In this document: one piece after another, positions 24,733 through 33,222 of the stretch
How positions within the stretch are numbered: position 1 is the first letter of the stretch
How the letters are laid out: every line of letters begins with the position of its first letter
DNA from: Haloechinothrix sp033042135
GTDB taxonomy: Bacteria; Actinomycetota; Actinomycetes; Mycobacteriales; Pseudonocardiaceae
Assembly: GCF_033042135.1 (NCBI RefSeq)
Contig: NZ_WBXM01000003.1
Span: forward strand, 248,001-312,000
DNA length: 64,000 bases
Reading direction: 5' to 3'
The notes under the pieces: generated by a model
Told to the model about the DNA's origin: nothing
What the model saw: only the letters and a program-made list of their open reading frames with translations
Database searches by the model: none
Translations under genes and position numbers: made by a program

Positions 24733-25158
24733 GTGCAGCCCTCGGAGATCCGTGCGTCGGTGCGCGCGTTCGCGCTCGACATGCCGGGTGCGTACGAGGA
24801 GTTCCCGTGGGGCGAGTCGGCGATCAAGGTGGACAAGAAGGCCTTCGTCTTCCTCGGTGCCGACGACGCGCGGCCTGCGTGCCACGTCAAGCTCACCGAT
24901 CCGGACGTGCACGCGCACGCCCTCTCGCTTCCCGGAGCCCAGCGCATGGGATACGGGCTCGGCCAGTACGGCTGGGTGTACCTGCCCTTCGACGCGACTC
25001 ACACGTCCGTTGGCCTGGCCTGCGAGTGGGTGGAGGAGAGCTACCGGACGATCGCCCCGCGCTCGCTCGTGCGCGAGTGGGAGCGGCACGATGACGCCGC
25101 GTCAGCGGGCGGTCGAGACACGTTCGACAACGGGTACGGCAAGGGGAGGGGTAGATAA
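24733..25158 (+). CDS. MmcQ/YjbR-family protein
   Basis: 141 residues. LDMPGAYEEFPWGESAIKVD followed by FVFLG and VKLTDPDVHAHALSLPGAQR, then GWVYLPFD, is the typical CyaY-like YjbR pattern. These single-domain proteins are often annotated as DNA-binding; the true role is unclear. GGGGAGG lies nine bases before GTG 24733. The stop overlaps the start of the next gene (TAATG), indicating co-expression. Confidence 0.9.
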   Translation: MQPSEIRASVRAFALDMPGAYEEFPWGESAIKVDKKAFVFLGADDARPACHVKLTDPDVHAHALSLPGAQRMGYGLGQYGWVYLPFDATHTSVGLACEWVEESYRTIAPRSLVREWERHDDAASAGGRDTFDNGYGKGRGR

Positions 25159-25958
25159 TGACGATCCTGGTCACTGGAGCGACCGGCAACATCGGGCGGC
25201 GTGTGGTCGACCGCCTGGTGGCCGCCGGGGCCACGGATGTGCGCGCACTGACCACGAATCCGGCGAAGGCGGCGCTGCCGGACGAGGTGGAGGTGGTGCG
25301 CGGGTACGTCGGCAAGCCCGAGACGGTGCCGCCCGCGTTGGAGGGGGTGGAGCGGATGTACCTCGCCCCTGTGGTGGAAACCGTGCACGAGGTGATGGAG
25401 CTGGCGGTCACCGCTGGGGTGCAGCATGTCGTCGACCTCGCAGGTGGTGGCTGGTGGCAGCCCATCGAGGACGCCGTCGAGGACTCGGGTTTGGCGTGGA
25501 CCCACCTGCAGCCGGGGGAGTTCACCGACAACGTGCTGATTTGGGCCGAGCAGATCCGCACCACCGGCACGGTCCGCGATGCTTACCCGGACGCGGCGAA
25601 CGCGCCGATCGCCATGGACGACATCGCGGACGTGGCGGCCAGGGTGCTGCTGGAGGACGGCCACGCCGGGCAGGCCTACGAGCTGACCGGTCCGGAGACA
25701 CTCAGCCGTGCGGGCAAGGTCCGCGCCATAGGCGCCGGGCTCGGCAGGGAAATCCCGTACATCGAGGTCAGCCGTGAGGAGGCCATCGAGCAGCTCACGC
25801 CGGTGATGGGGGACTACGCCGCCTGGTACGTCGACCTGCAGGCCGATATCGCGGCGGAGCCGCCGCAGCAGCCCACTCCGACCGTGGAGCGCCTCGTCGG
25901 CAGGCCGGCCGCCAGCGTCGAGGAGTGGGCGGCCCGGCATCGCGCCGAGTTCACCTAG
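25158..25958 (+). CDS. NAD(P)-binding NmrA/atypical SDR protein
   Basis: 266 residues. The nucleotide-binding motif is TILVTGATGNIGRRVVDRLV (GxxGxxG), and the fold continues with RALTTNPAKAALPDEVEVVR, a pattern of NmrA-like atypical short-chain dehydrogenases. The usual YxxxK pair is not evident, so a sensor or isomerase-type role is as likely as redox catalysis. Start overlaps the YjbR stop. Confidence 0.88.
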   Translation: MTILVTGATGNIGRRVVDRLVAAGATDVRALTTNPAKAALPDEVEVVRGYVGKPETVPPALEGVERMYLAPVVETVHEVMELAVTAGVQHVVDLAGGGWWQPIEDAVEDSGLAWTHLQPGEFTDNVLIWAEQIRTTGTVRDAYPDAANAPIAMDDIADVAARVLLEDGHAGQAYELTGPETLSRAGKVRAIGAGLGREIPYIEVSREEAIEQLTPVMGDYAAWYVDLQADIAAEPPQQPTPTVERLVGRPAASVEEWAARHRAEFT

Positions 25959-26104
25959 CGGGTACGGCGTCGGCGAGCGGCCCGGCTCTCGACCTAGCCA
26001 TGAGTCGCGCATCCCGCAGCACACCCGCGTCGTTGGATACATCACAGGTGGGGAACCGGCCACCCAACAGCAACGACTCGCCGACATGCGGAGTGTGGTT
26101 CACC

Positions 26105-27664
26105 GTGCGACGAAACGCCTCACGAGGGCTCGCGCTGACCGGCGCCCTCGCCCTCCCGATTGCGCTGCTGGCGACCCCAGCAGCGGGCGAACCCGTGCTC
26201 GACGACGCCCCCGGCCTCTCGGTACCTGGTATCACCTCGGACAACGTCGAGCTCGTCGGAACCGTGCCGGACGAGGCGATGGTGTCCACCGCCATCTCCC
26301 GCGACTCCGAGGTGCTGTATGCCAACACGCTGACCGGCATCACCACCTACGACATTTCCGAACCGGAGCGGCCGAGCATCCTCGGCCACCTGCCCATGGC
26401 GTTCTTCCAGAACGAGAACGTCAACCTTGGCGAGCGCGACGACGGCACCAAGTTCATCCTCATCGGCTTCGACCAGTTCGGTGTGACGCCTACGTTCACG
26501 CCGGGGGAGGTGGGCGTGCGCGACGAGATCGCGGTCGTCGACGTCAGCGACCCCGCCAACCCGTTCATCACAGCACGGGTGGAAACCAGTACCCGCACCC
26601 ATACGGTCAGCTGCATCGACCCGGAGTGCAGCTACGCCTACACCTCGGGCGACACCGACCCTGAAGGGGAACCCGCCTTCTCGATCATCAACCTGGCCAA
26701 CCACACACAGCCGTTCGAGGAGGCCGTGCACCCCAGCTCGGTGGGGCCGTTGGGGCACGACTGGCACATCGACGACGCGGGCATCGCCTGGCACAGCGGG
26801 CTCGAAGGCACGGTCGCCTACGACATCTCCGACCCGCTCGACCCGCAGGTGCTCAACTCCACCGACGAGGCCGGCCTGGAGGGCGGCGAGTTCAACAGGT
26901 TCATCCACCACAACGTGGTGCGCCCGCACGCGGAGGATTTCGGCACACAACCAGGCCGCTCGGGCGACGCGCCGGGCCAGGGCGGACCGACTCACCCGAT
27001 CGGGCCGGAGGAGCCGAACCTGCGTGACGGCAACGTGCTGCTGGTGACCGAAGAGGTGCTCTGGGACGACCCGATCAGCTGTGACGAGCAGGGCGATTTC
27101 CAGACCTGGCAGATCGACGAGCTCGCGGGCACCGGTGAGGGAGCGATCGAACCGGGCACCGGCACGATCCGCCCGCTCGACCGGTACGAGCCGGAGTTCC
27201 AGGGCACCGGGGAGCAGGCACCGGCAGGGGTGTTCTGCTCGGCGCACTACTTCACCTACCACCAGGACGGCTTCGTCGCACAAGGCTTCTACCAGCAGGG
27301 GTTCCGGCTGCTGGACGTGCGCGATCCCGCCGACATCACGCAGGTCGGCTTCTATGTGACCGGTGAGCAGGAGGTGTGGGGTGCCCAGTGGGTGCCGGAA
27401 CGCGACGCCGACGGGCACGTCACGGGTGAGATGTCCGAGCTGGTCTACGTCAAGGACGCCACCCGAGGTCTCGACGTGCTCCGCGTGGAGCTACCCGACA
27501 CGCCACCGGCCGACACCGAGGCGCTTCCCGAGCCCGAGGCGCTGCTCTCGCCGCTGCTCGTCTCCCCGGCCCTGGACCAGAAGAAGCGCGGTGGCGGCGA
27601 CCACGACCACGGCGGTCTCGGCGACGGTGTGGACGGGGCCGACGGCGAGGACCACGGGCACTGA
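26105..27664 (+). CDS. Secreted LVIVD-repeat beta-propeller-like protein with His/Gly-rich tail
   Basis: About 519 residues from GTG 26105 (GTG 26093 also possible). A Sec signal peptide is clear: basic RRNASRG, hydrophobic LALTGALALPIALLA, then a cleavage site near TPAAGEP. The mature part has repeated TYDISEPERPSILGH / DVSDPANPFI / YDISDPLDPQVLN / LDVRDPADITQVG motifs typical of LVIVD-type propeller repeats. The end is DHDHGGLGDG...EDHGH, a possible metal-binding tail. The frame extends upstream to 25925, overlapping the previous gene, but that part is non-coding in character. Confidence 0.82.
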   Translation: MRRNASRGLALTGALALPIALLATPAAGEPVLDDAPGLSVPGITSDNVELVGTVPDEAMVSTAISRDSEVLYANTLTGITTYDISEPERPSILGHLPMAFFQNENVNLGERDDGTKFILIGFDQFGVTPTFTPGEVGVRDEIAVVDVSDPANPFITARVETSTRTHTVSCIDPECSYAYTSGDTDPEGEPAFSIINLANHTQPFEEAVHPSSVGPLGHDWHIDDAGIAWHSGLEGTVAYDISDPLDPQVLNSTDEAGLEGGEFNRFIHHNVVRPHAEDFGTQPGRSGDAPGQGGPTHPIGPEEPNLRDGNVLLVTEEVLWDDPISCDEQGDFQTWQIDELAGTGEGAIEPGTGTIRPLDRYEPEFQGTGEQAPAGVFCSAHYFTYHQDGFVAQGFYQQGFRLLDVRDPADITQVGFYVTGEQEVWGAQWVPERDADGHVTGEMSELVYVKDATRGLDVLRVELPDTPPADTEALPEPEALLSPLLVSPALDQKKRGGGDHDHGGLGDGVDGADGEDHGH

Positions 27665-27704
27665 GTACCGGCCCCGTAGTCCGTCCCCGGTAGCGCCTAC
27701 TTGC

Positions 27705-27905
27705 CTACTTCACCGCGTCGACGAAGGCACGGAAGGCCTTGCCCGGCAACACCAGGACCGGCCGTGCCTCGTCGGCGACGGCGGCCTGCTTGGTGTCGCG
27801 GATACCGATCAGGTCCGCGGCACGGCCGACCTCCACGCACGCGTTCTCCTCGTGGTGGGTGTAACTGGAGGTGAACCATCCTGTCATCGTTGTATGCCAC
27901 GTCAT
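27705..27905 (-). CDS. DUF397 domain protein
   Basis: 66 residues: GWFTSSYTHHEENACVEVGR, IRDTKQA, RPVLVLPGKAFRAFVDAVK, the DUF397 pattern (W-SSY-..NNCVEVA..VRDSK..L.F....W..F). GGGAGG six bases before ATG 27905. DUF397 genes usually sit beside an XRE regulator gene and can act as its antagonist; no such partner is adjacent, so this one is orphaned. Confidence 0.88.
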   Translation of the reverse strand: MTWHTTMTGWFTSSYTHHEENACVEVGRAADLIGIRDTKQAAVADEARPVLVLPGKAFRAFVDAVK

Positions 27906-27954
27906 GATGCCTCCCGGAGTGTGATGACGCTCAGTATGCACGTGATCACACGCT

Positions 27955-27967
27955 GGGTATATTACCC
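27955..27967. promoter_or_regulatory. Candidate promoter/operator of the DUF397 gene
   Basis: GGGTA-TAT-TACCC is an inverted repeat about 50 bases upstream of the DUF397 start. On the minus strand it contains TATACC, a fair -10 box. Confidence 0.35.
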
Positions 27968-28000
27968 GGTGGTGTGGCATCATCCGCCGTCGTGGCCGGT

Positions 28001-29092
28001 TCAGGTCAGCCGCTCGCCGGTGCTCGTCGAGAAGGCGTGCACCTCGCTGGGGCGGGGGCGAAGGTGCACCGTGTCCCCCTTGGCGGGGGCAGTGCGCGGG
28101 TCCACGCGGGCGATGACGTCGACCTCGCCGGGCGCGGCTTCGTGCCCGGGGAAGGTGGTGTAACAGTAGGCGTCCGAGCCGAGTTCCTCGACGAGCGTCA
28201 CGGTGGCCGTGGCCCCTTCGCCCGTGCCGACCAGCTCCAGCGACTCCGGGCGCATTCCCACGGTCACCGTGCCGTCGGCGGCAGCGGCCTGCCGCACGTC
28301 GCGGGCTAGCGGGACGGTCATGCCACCGATGTCGGCTCCCGAGTCGGTGAGCCGTCCGGTGCGCAGGTTCATCGCGGGTGAGCCGATGAAGCCCGCGACG
28401 AACACGTTGGCGGGGCGGTCGTAGAGCTCGCGCGGGGTGCCGCACTGCTGCAGCACCCCCTCGTCGAGCAACGCGACACGATCCCCCATCGTCATGGCCT
28501 CCACCTGGTCGTGGGTGACGTACACCGTGGTGGTGCCCAGCCTGCGCTGCAACGCGGCGATCTGCGTCCTCGTGGAGACCCGCAGCTTGGCGTCGAGATT
28601 GGACAGCGGCTCGTCCATGCAGAACACCTGGGGCTGCCGCACGATGGCCCTACCCATGGCCACCCGCTGCCGCTGACCGCCGGAGAGCGCCTTGGGCTTG
28701 CGGTCCAGGTAGTTCTCGAGGTCGAGGAGCTTGGCGGCCTCTTGCACGCGCTCGGCGATCTCGCTCTTCGGGCGTCCGGCGATCTTGAGCGCGAAGCCCA
28801 TGTTGTCCGCGACGTTCATGTGCGGGTACAGCGCGTAATTCTGGAACACCATCGCGATGTCGCGATGCTTGGGCGGCAGGCCGGTGACGTCCTTGCCACC
28901 GATGGCAACCCCGCCGGAGTCGATCTCCTCCAACCCGGCGAGCATGCGCAAGCTGGTCGACTTGCCGCAGCCGGACGGCCCGATCAGCACCAGGAACTCG
29001 CCGTCAGTGATCTCCAGTTCGAGGGAGTCCACAGCAGGTCGCTGCGTCCCCTGGTACCACCGAGTCGCGTTGTCGTAGTGCACCGTGGCCAT
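28001..29092 (-). CDS. Sugar ABC transporter ATPase (UgpC/MsmK/MalK type)
   Basis: 363 residues. Walker A GPSGCGKST, Q-loop VFQNYALYPHM, signature ALSGGQRQR, Walker B VFCMDEPLSNLDAK, H-loop YVTHDQVEAM, and the C-terminal TOBE/OB regulatory domain of the CUT1 sugar-importer ATPases. It powers the import system encoded just upstream on the same strand (binding protein and two permeases). The last gene of that operon, ten bases after the second permease. Confidence 0.94.
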   Translation of the reverse strand: MATVHYDNATRWYQGTQRPAVDSLELEITDGEFLVLIGPSGCGKSTSLRMLAGLEEIDSGGVAIGGKDVTGLPPKHRDIAMVFQNYALYPHMNVADNMGFALKIAGRPKSEIAERVQEAAKLLDLENYLDRKPKALSGGQRQRVAMGRAIVRQPQVFCMDEPLSNLDAKLRVSTRTQIAALQRRLGTTTVYVTHDQVEAMTMGDRVALLDEGVLQQCGTPRELYDRPANVFVAGFIGSPAMNLRTGRLTDSGADIGGMTVPLARDVRQAAAADGTVTVGMRPESLELVGTGEGATATVTLVEELGSDAYCYTTFPGHEAAPGEVDVIARVDPRTAPAKGDTVHLRPRPSEVHAFSTSTGERLT

Positions 29093-29102
29093 GAATTCCT
29101 CC

Positions 29103-29945
29103 TTACTTGACGCTTCCCGCCGTGAGCCCGCTGACCAGGAAGCGCTCGATGAACGCGAACAGGATCACCACAGGGACGATGGCGATCAGCGACGCGGCGA
29201 ACAGGAACTGCCATTGCACCTCATACTGGCCGATGAAGGCCGTGATTCCCACCGTCAGCGGCTGGGTATCCGGGGTACTGGTCAGCGTGAGCGCGATGAC
29301 GAACTCGTTCCACGCCGTGATGAACGTGAAGATCACCGCGGTGACCACCCCGGGCACCGCGAGCGGCAGGGTCACCGTCAGCAGCGCCCTGGCCTTGCCG
29401 CAGCCGTCCAGCCAGGCGGCTTCTTCAAGCTCGACCGGTATGGACGTGAAGTAGGCGTGCAGGATCCAGGTGGAAAACGCCAGGTTGAACGCGGCGTTGA
29501 CCAAGATGAGCGAGGCGTGTGTGTCGATGAGGCCCAGCGCCAGCATCTCCCGGTGAATACCGATCACCAGCGCGGTCGGCGCGAACATCTGGGTGACCAG
29601 CACCAGGAGCAGGAACCCGCGCCTGCCCCAGAACCGCCGCCGCGCGGTGTAGTAGGCAGCAGGCAGTGCCACCGAGACCGCGAGCACTGTGGACAGACCC
29701 GCGATGATGATGGTGTTGCGCAAGTACTCCCAGAGCGGGGCGACCCGCCACACCTCGATGAAGTTGCCGAACTCCCAGGACTCGGGCAGGTAGGTCGTCG
29801 GGGAGGCGAACAGCTCGTCGTGCGGCTTCAGCGCGGTCAGCAGCATCTGCACGTACGGCGCGAGCACGAGTAGCGCCACCAACCAGGCACCGCAGGCCAG
29901 CAGCGCGGTCAGCAGCGTCTTGCGCAGCGCGGGGGTGGTAAGCAC
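29103..29945 (-). CDS. Carbohydrate ABC permease (MalG-like)
   Basis: 280 residues from GTG 29945, whose G is shared with the TAG stop of the upstream permease; GGAGGTGAG lies just before. Six membrane segments are discernible, starting LLTALLACGAWLVALLVLAP. The EAA loop reads ELEEAAWLDGCGKARALLTV followed by TLPLAVPG, the contact site for the ATPase. CUT1 family, inner-membrane importer subunit. Confidence 0.93.
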   Translation of the reverse strand: MLTTPALRKTLLTALLACGAWLVALLVLAPYVQMLLTALKPHDELFASPTTYLPESWEFGNFIEVWRVAPLWEYLRNTIIIAGLSTVLAVSVALPAAYYTARRRFWGRRGFLLLVLVTQMFAPTALVIGIHREMLALGLIDTHASLILVNAAFNLAFSTWILHAYFTSIPVELEEAAWLDGCGKARALLTVTLPLAVPGVVTAVIFTFITAWNEFVIALTLTSTPDTQPLTVGITAFIGQYEVQWQFLFAASLIAIVPVVILFAFIERFLVSGLTAGSVK

Positions 29946-30892
29946 TAGCTCACCTCCTTCCACCGCACGGCGCGGAGGTAGAACAGCACCATCACGATGA
30001 CCATCAGGAAGTTGATCACGGCCATCGCGGCCGACTGGCCGACGCTCTGGTCGACGAAGGCGAGCTTGTACATGAACGTGGTGGTCGTGTCTGTGGCGTT
30101 GCCTGGCCCACCCCTGGTCATCGCCCAGATGATGGGGAAGGAGTTGAATACGTTGATCACATTGATCACGGTCGCGACCAGCAGCGCCGGTTTGAGCAGC
30201 GGGAAGATCACCGAGCGGTAGGTCCGCCACGCCGACGCGCCGTCCATCCGCGCCGCCTCGTACACCTCGCCGGGCACGGTCTGGAGTCCGGCGAGGATCA
30301 CGTAGGTGGTGAAGGGGAGCGAGACGAAGACTGCCACCCACATCATCCACACGAACGCGACGGCCGGCTCCCCGAGCCAGTCCCTCGGCTGGTCGATCAC
30401 GCCGAGGTCGGTCAGTATCCGGTTGGTGATGCCGTGGAAGTAGCTGAGCATCCACCGCCAGACGATCGCGGTCATCACCAACGACGCCGCCCACGGCACG
30501 ATGAGCGCCCAGCGGACCAGTCGCCTTCCGGGGAACCGCGCGTTGAGTAGCTGCGCGAGACCCAGCGAGATCAGCACGGTGATGCTCACGACACCGGCCA
30601 CCCACAGCACGGTGCGCAGCACCACGGACAGCAGCGCTGGATGGTCGGCGAGCGCGGTGAAGTTGTCGAATCCCGCCCAGCCTCGGGTGACGCCTGCCCG
30701 GCTGATGTCCTGCCAGGAAGCCAGCACCATCTCCACGACCGGCCACAGCACGACGCCGCCGATCAGCACCAGCGCGGGTCCGATCCACAGCAGCGGTTCG
30801 AGCCGGGCCAACCGCGGCGTCCCGCGACGCCCGGCCCGCTCGGGGGCGGGCGCCGCGGGAGGTGTGCGTACCTGAGTGCCGGTACTACTCAC
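29945..30892 (-). CDS. Carbohydrate ABC permease (MalF-like)
   Basis: 315 residues from GTG 30892, overlapping the binding-protein gene by eight bases. Pro-rich cytosolic start, then LLWIGPALVLIGGVVLWPVV and five more membrane segments. EAA loop: EVYEAARMDGASAWRTYRSV then IFPLLKP. MSS-type GTG start has no strong ribosome binding site, so translation is likely coupled to the upstream gene. Paired with the MalG-like permease. Confidence 0.93.
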   Translation of the reverse strand: MSSTGTQVRTPPAAPAPERAGRRGTPRLARLEPLLWIGPALVLIGGVVLWPVVEMVLASWQDISRAGVTRGWAGFDNFTALADHPALLSVVLRTVLWVAGVVSITVLISLGLAQLLNARFPGRRLVRWALIVPWAASLVMTAIVWRWMLSYFHGITNRILTDLGVIDQPRDWLGEPAVAFVWMMWVAVFVSLPFTTYVILAGLQTVPGEVYEAARMDGASAWRTYRSVIFPLLKPALLVATVINVINVFNSFPIIWAMTRGGPGNATDTTTTFMYKLAFVDQSVGQSAAMAVINFLMVIVMVLFYLRAVRWKEVS

Positions 30893-32123
30893 CGGCGGCC
30901 CGCTGCTGGATCCGGTCGAGGACGGCCCGCGGATCCTCGTCTTGGACCGCGGTGCCGATCTCCTGCTTGACCATGCCGTCCACCGCGGACCACGCCGGGT
31001 CGGTCGTGGGGTAGAAGCGGGCGTCCGGCAACGCCTCGATGAACGGGGCGAGCTCCTCGTCGGCGGCCATCACCTCGCTCGCCGATTCAGTCGCGGGCAG
31101 GAACCGTTCGGTCTCGAGGAACTCGGTGTAGCGCTCGGTGGTGTAGACGTAGTCGATGAACGCCCGCACCGTCTCCTCGTTGCCGGGGTTGTCGAAGGCC
31201 ATCAAGTAGTCCTGCACGCCGAGCGTGGACGACGGGTGGTTCTCGTTGCTCGGGATCGGCGCGATCTCGTAGTTCAGGTCGGGGTTCTGCTCGTCGATGA
31301 TGCCGGGCAGGAACACCGCACCGTTGAGCATGCCGACCTCACCTTGCGCGAACGCGTTGAACATGTCCGCCCGGTCGGTGGTGGCGGGATTGGGCTGGGT
31401 GAGCCCGTCCTCGACCATGCCCGCGAGGAACTCCAGCGTCTCGACGTTCTCCTCGCTGTCGATGGTCCAGTTGCCGTCCTCGTCGACCCAGTGACCGCCG
31501 TTGCCGTTGATCCACATCTGGAACTCGGCCTGCGCTTCCTCCGCCCCGAGTGGTAGTCCGTAGCCGACGGCACCGACTTCGGAGATCGCCTCGGCCGCCG
31601 AGGCGATCTCGTCCCAGGTTTCCGGTGGCCCGATCAGCCCGGCCTCGTCGAACAGGTCGGTGTTGTAGAAGAACAGCCGCGAGCTGGCGATGAACGGCAG
31701 CGCGTACTGGGTGCCCTCGAACTCGCTGTTGGCCGCGAACCCGGGAAGGAAATCGTCGAGAACCTCCTCGGAAGCGATCTCGGACGCCGGGTGCAGCAGC
31801 TCGTCCTCGGCGAAGTCGGCGAACTTGTTGAGGTTGAGCACGTCCGGCTGCTGCTGGTTCTGTATCAGCGTGGTGACGTGCTGGTCGATGTCGTCCCAGT
31901 TGATGACCTGGAGCTCCACGCTCATGTCGGGATGCTCGTCCTCGAAGGACGCGATGAGCTCCTGCCAGTAAGGTTCGGTGTCGGTGCTGTACTCCGCTGC
32001 GATGAACGTGATGGCACCGTCGTTGCCGTCGTTGCCCGCGCAGGCGGATACGGCCAGCGCGGTACCCAGCGCGACGGCCAGTGTGCGGCGCGTTCCGGGA
32101 GTGCTGCGCGTGGACTGCTTCAT
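30885..32123 (-). CDS. Sugar-binding lipoprotein of ABC importer
   Basis: 412 residues from ATG 32123. Lipoprotein signal: RRTLAVALGTALAVSAC with lipobox Cys near residue 28. The mature part is a family 1 extracellular solute-binding protein (AEYSTDTEPYWQELIASFED, VLNLNKFADFAEDELLHPAS, INGNGGHW). First gene of the importer operon, immediately downstream of the DeoR-type regulator gene. Ligand not shown by sequence; context suggests an amino sugar or related hexose. Confidence 0.93.
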   Translation of the reverse strand: MKQSTRSTPGTRRTLAVALGTALAVSACAGNDGNDGAITFIAAEYSTDTEPYWQELIASFEDEHPDMSVELQVINWDDIDQHVTTLIQNQQQPDVLNLNKFADFAEDELLHPASEIASEEVLDDFLPGFAANSEFEGTQYALPFIASSRLFFYNTDLFDEAGLIGPPETWDEIASAAEAISEVGAVGYGLPLGAEEAQAEFQMWINGNGGHWVDEDGNWTIDSEENVETLEFLAGMVEDGLTQPNPATTDRADMFNAFAQGEVGMLNGAVFLPGIIDEQNPDLNYEIAPIPSNENHPSSTLGVQDYLMAFDNPGNEETVRAFIDYVYTTERYTEFLETERFLPATESASEVMAADEELAPFIEALPDARFYPTTDPAWSAVDGMVKQEIGTAVQDEDPRAVLDRIQQRAAGE

Positions 32124-32183
32124 GTGGCTCGCCACCTCTCTCCCCGACGTGCGGAGGGCTGCTTGATTCTGAGCAGTCTCACG

Positions 32184-32191
32184 TATTTTCA
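32184..32191 (-). promoter_or_regulatory. TGAAAATA motif, candidate DeoR-type operator (transport operon)
   Basis: Lies 60 bases upstream of the binding-protein start in an AT-rich stretch. On the minus strand it reads TTTGTGATTGAAAATACG. The same octamer recurs at 33126 before the catabolic operon. Confidence 0.45.
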
Positions 32192-32249
32192 ATCACAAAT
32201 CAACAGCTAGCGCGCAACAATGAGTACCAGCCTGGATCAGGTCCCGCGG

Positions 32250-33032
32250 TCACGCCAGGATCACGCGCACCCCTGACTGCGTGAACCGCTCCGTGGTGCC
32301 CGCTGCGGCCCCGCTGTCGGTGATCAGCACGTCGACCTCGTCGATCGGGCAGATCCGCGCGAAGGCCTGGCCTGCCAGCTTCGAGCTGTCGGCGACGACG
32401 ATGACCTGACTGGCCCGCGAGGCCATCAGCCGGTTGATGCTCGCCTCGCCCTCGTGGTGCGCGCACGCTCCCCCGTGCACGTCGATGGCATCGACCCCGA
32501 GGAACATCGCGTCCAGCGCGATCTGCTCGGGGATCTCCCTGGCCAGCGGTCCGATCAGCTCGTAGGACTGCTGGCGGGCTACCCCGCCGGTGACCACCAG
32601 CTTGATGTGTGGCCGGATGGCCAGCTCGTGGGCGATGTTGAGCGCGTTGGTCACCAGCGTGACCGGTGGGGCGCTGGCCGCCTGCAGGTCGTGGCGGGTC
32701 GCGAGCACGCGGGCGACCTCGGTGGTCGTGGTGCCGCCGCTCGCGCCGATGATCGCGCCCGCGGTGACGAACTCGGCGGCCGCTTCGGCGATCCGGCGCT
32801 TCTCCGGGGCGTGCTTCGCGGTTTTGTAGCGCAACGGTAGGTCGTAGGCTGTGCTGTTGGGAACCGCACCGCCGTGGGTACGGCGCAGCAGCTGCTGCTC
32901 AGCGAGCGTGTCGAGATCGCGTCGGATAGTCGCTTGGGAGACGTCCAGCTCGTCGGCGGCCTGTTCGACCTGCAGCTGACCGTTCTCGGTGAGCAGCTCG
33001 AGCAGGGCGTTCAGGCGTGCGTACTTGCTCAT
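32250..33032 (-). CDS. DeoR-family transcriptional repressor (AgaR/GlpR-like)
   Basis: 260 residues from ATG 33032. The DeoR HTH reads YARLNALLELLTENGQLQVE, then VSQATIRRDLDTLAEQQLLR and RTHGGA. The C-terminal sensor domain has the family's GASGGTTTTEVARVL and FLGVDAIDVHGGACAHHEGE segments, which bind phosphorylated sugars. It lies between two operons transcribed away on each side, the usual place for a pathway repressor. Confidence 0.92.
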   Translation of the reverse strand: MSKYARLNALLELLTENGQLQVEQAADELDVSQATIRRDLDTLAEQQLLRRTHGGAVPNSTAYDLPLRYKTAKHAPEKRRIAEAAAEFVTAGAIIGASGGTTTTEVARVLATRHDLQAASAPPVTLVTNALNIAHELAIRPHIKLVVTGGVARQQSYELIGPLAREIPEQIALDAMFLGVDAIDVHGGACAHHEGEASINRLMASRASQVIVVADSSKLAGQAFARICPIDEVDVLITDSGAAAGTTERFTQSGVRVILA

Positions 33033-33125
33033 CGTCCACCGCGTCCCGTCGCCGTCCGGCACGCGCTACCGGCCATGGGCTCCGGCACATCTACCGGCGG
33101 CGCGTTGCGTGAGTTTGCTTATTTC

Positions 33126-33133
33126 TGAAAATA
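33126..33133 (+). promoter_or_regulatory. TGAAAATA motif, candidate DeoR-type operator (catabolic operon)
   Basis: In the AT-rich promoter region about 90 bases upstream of the SIS gene (sequence TTATTTCTGAAAATATCAT). Shares the octamer with the opposite operon's promoter. Confidence 0.45.
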
Positions 33134-33222
33134 TCATGCACTATCACTCACATCAGCGCGAGCGACGGCGAGCGGGAGCGCGCGCCGGTGCGCACCGACG
33201 GGCAGCGACGGGAGCACAGCCG

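Noticed and set aside
25925..26104. Upstream extension of the LVIVD-type protein
   Set aside because: It overlaps the previous gene and would bury the signal peptide inside the protein.
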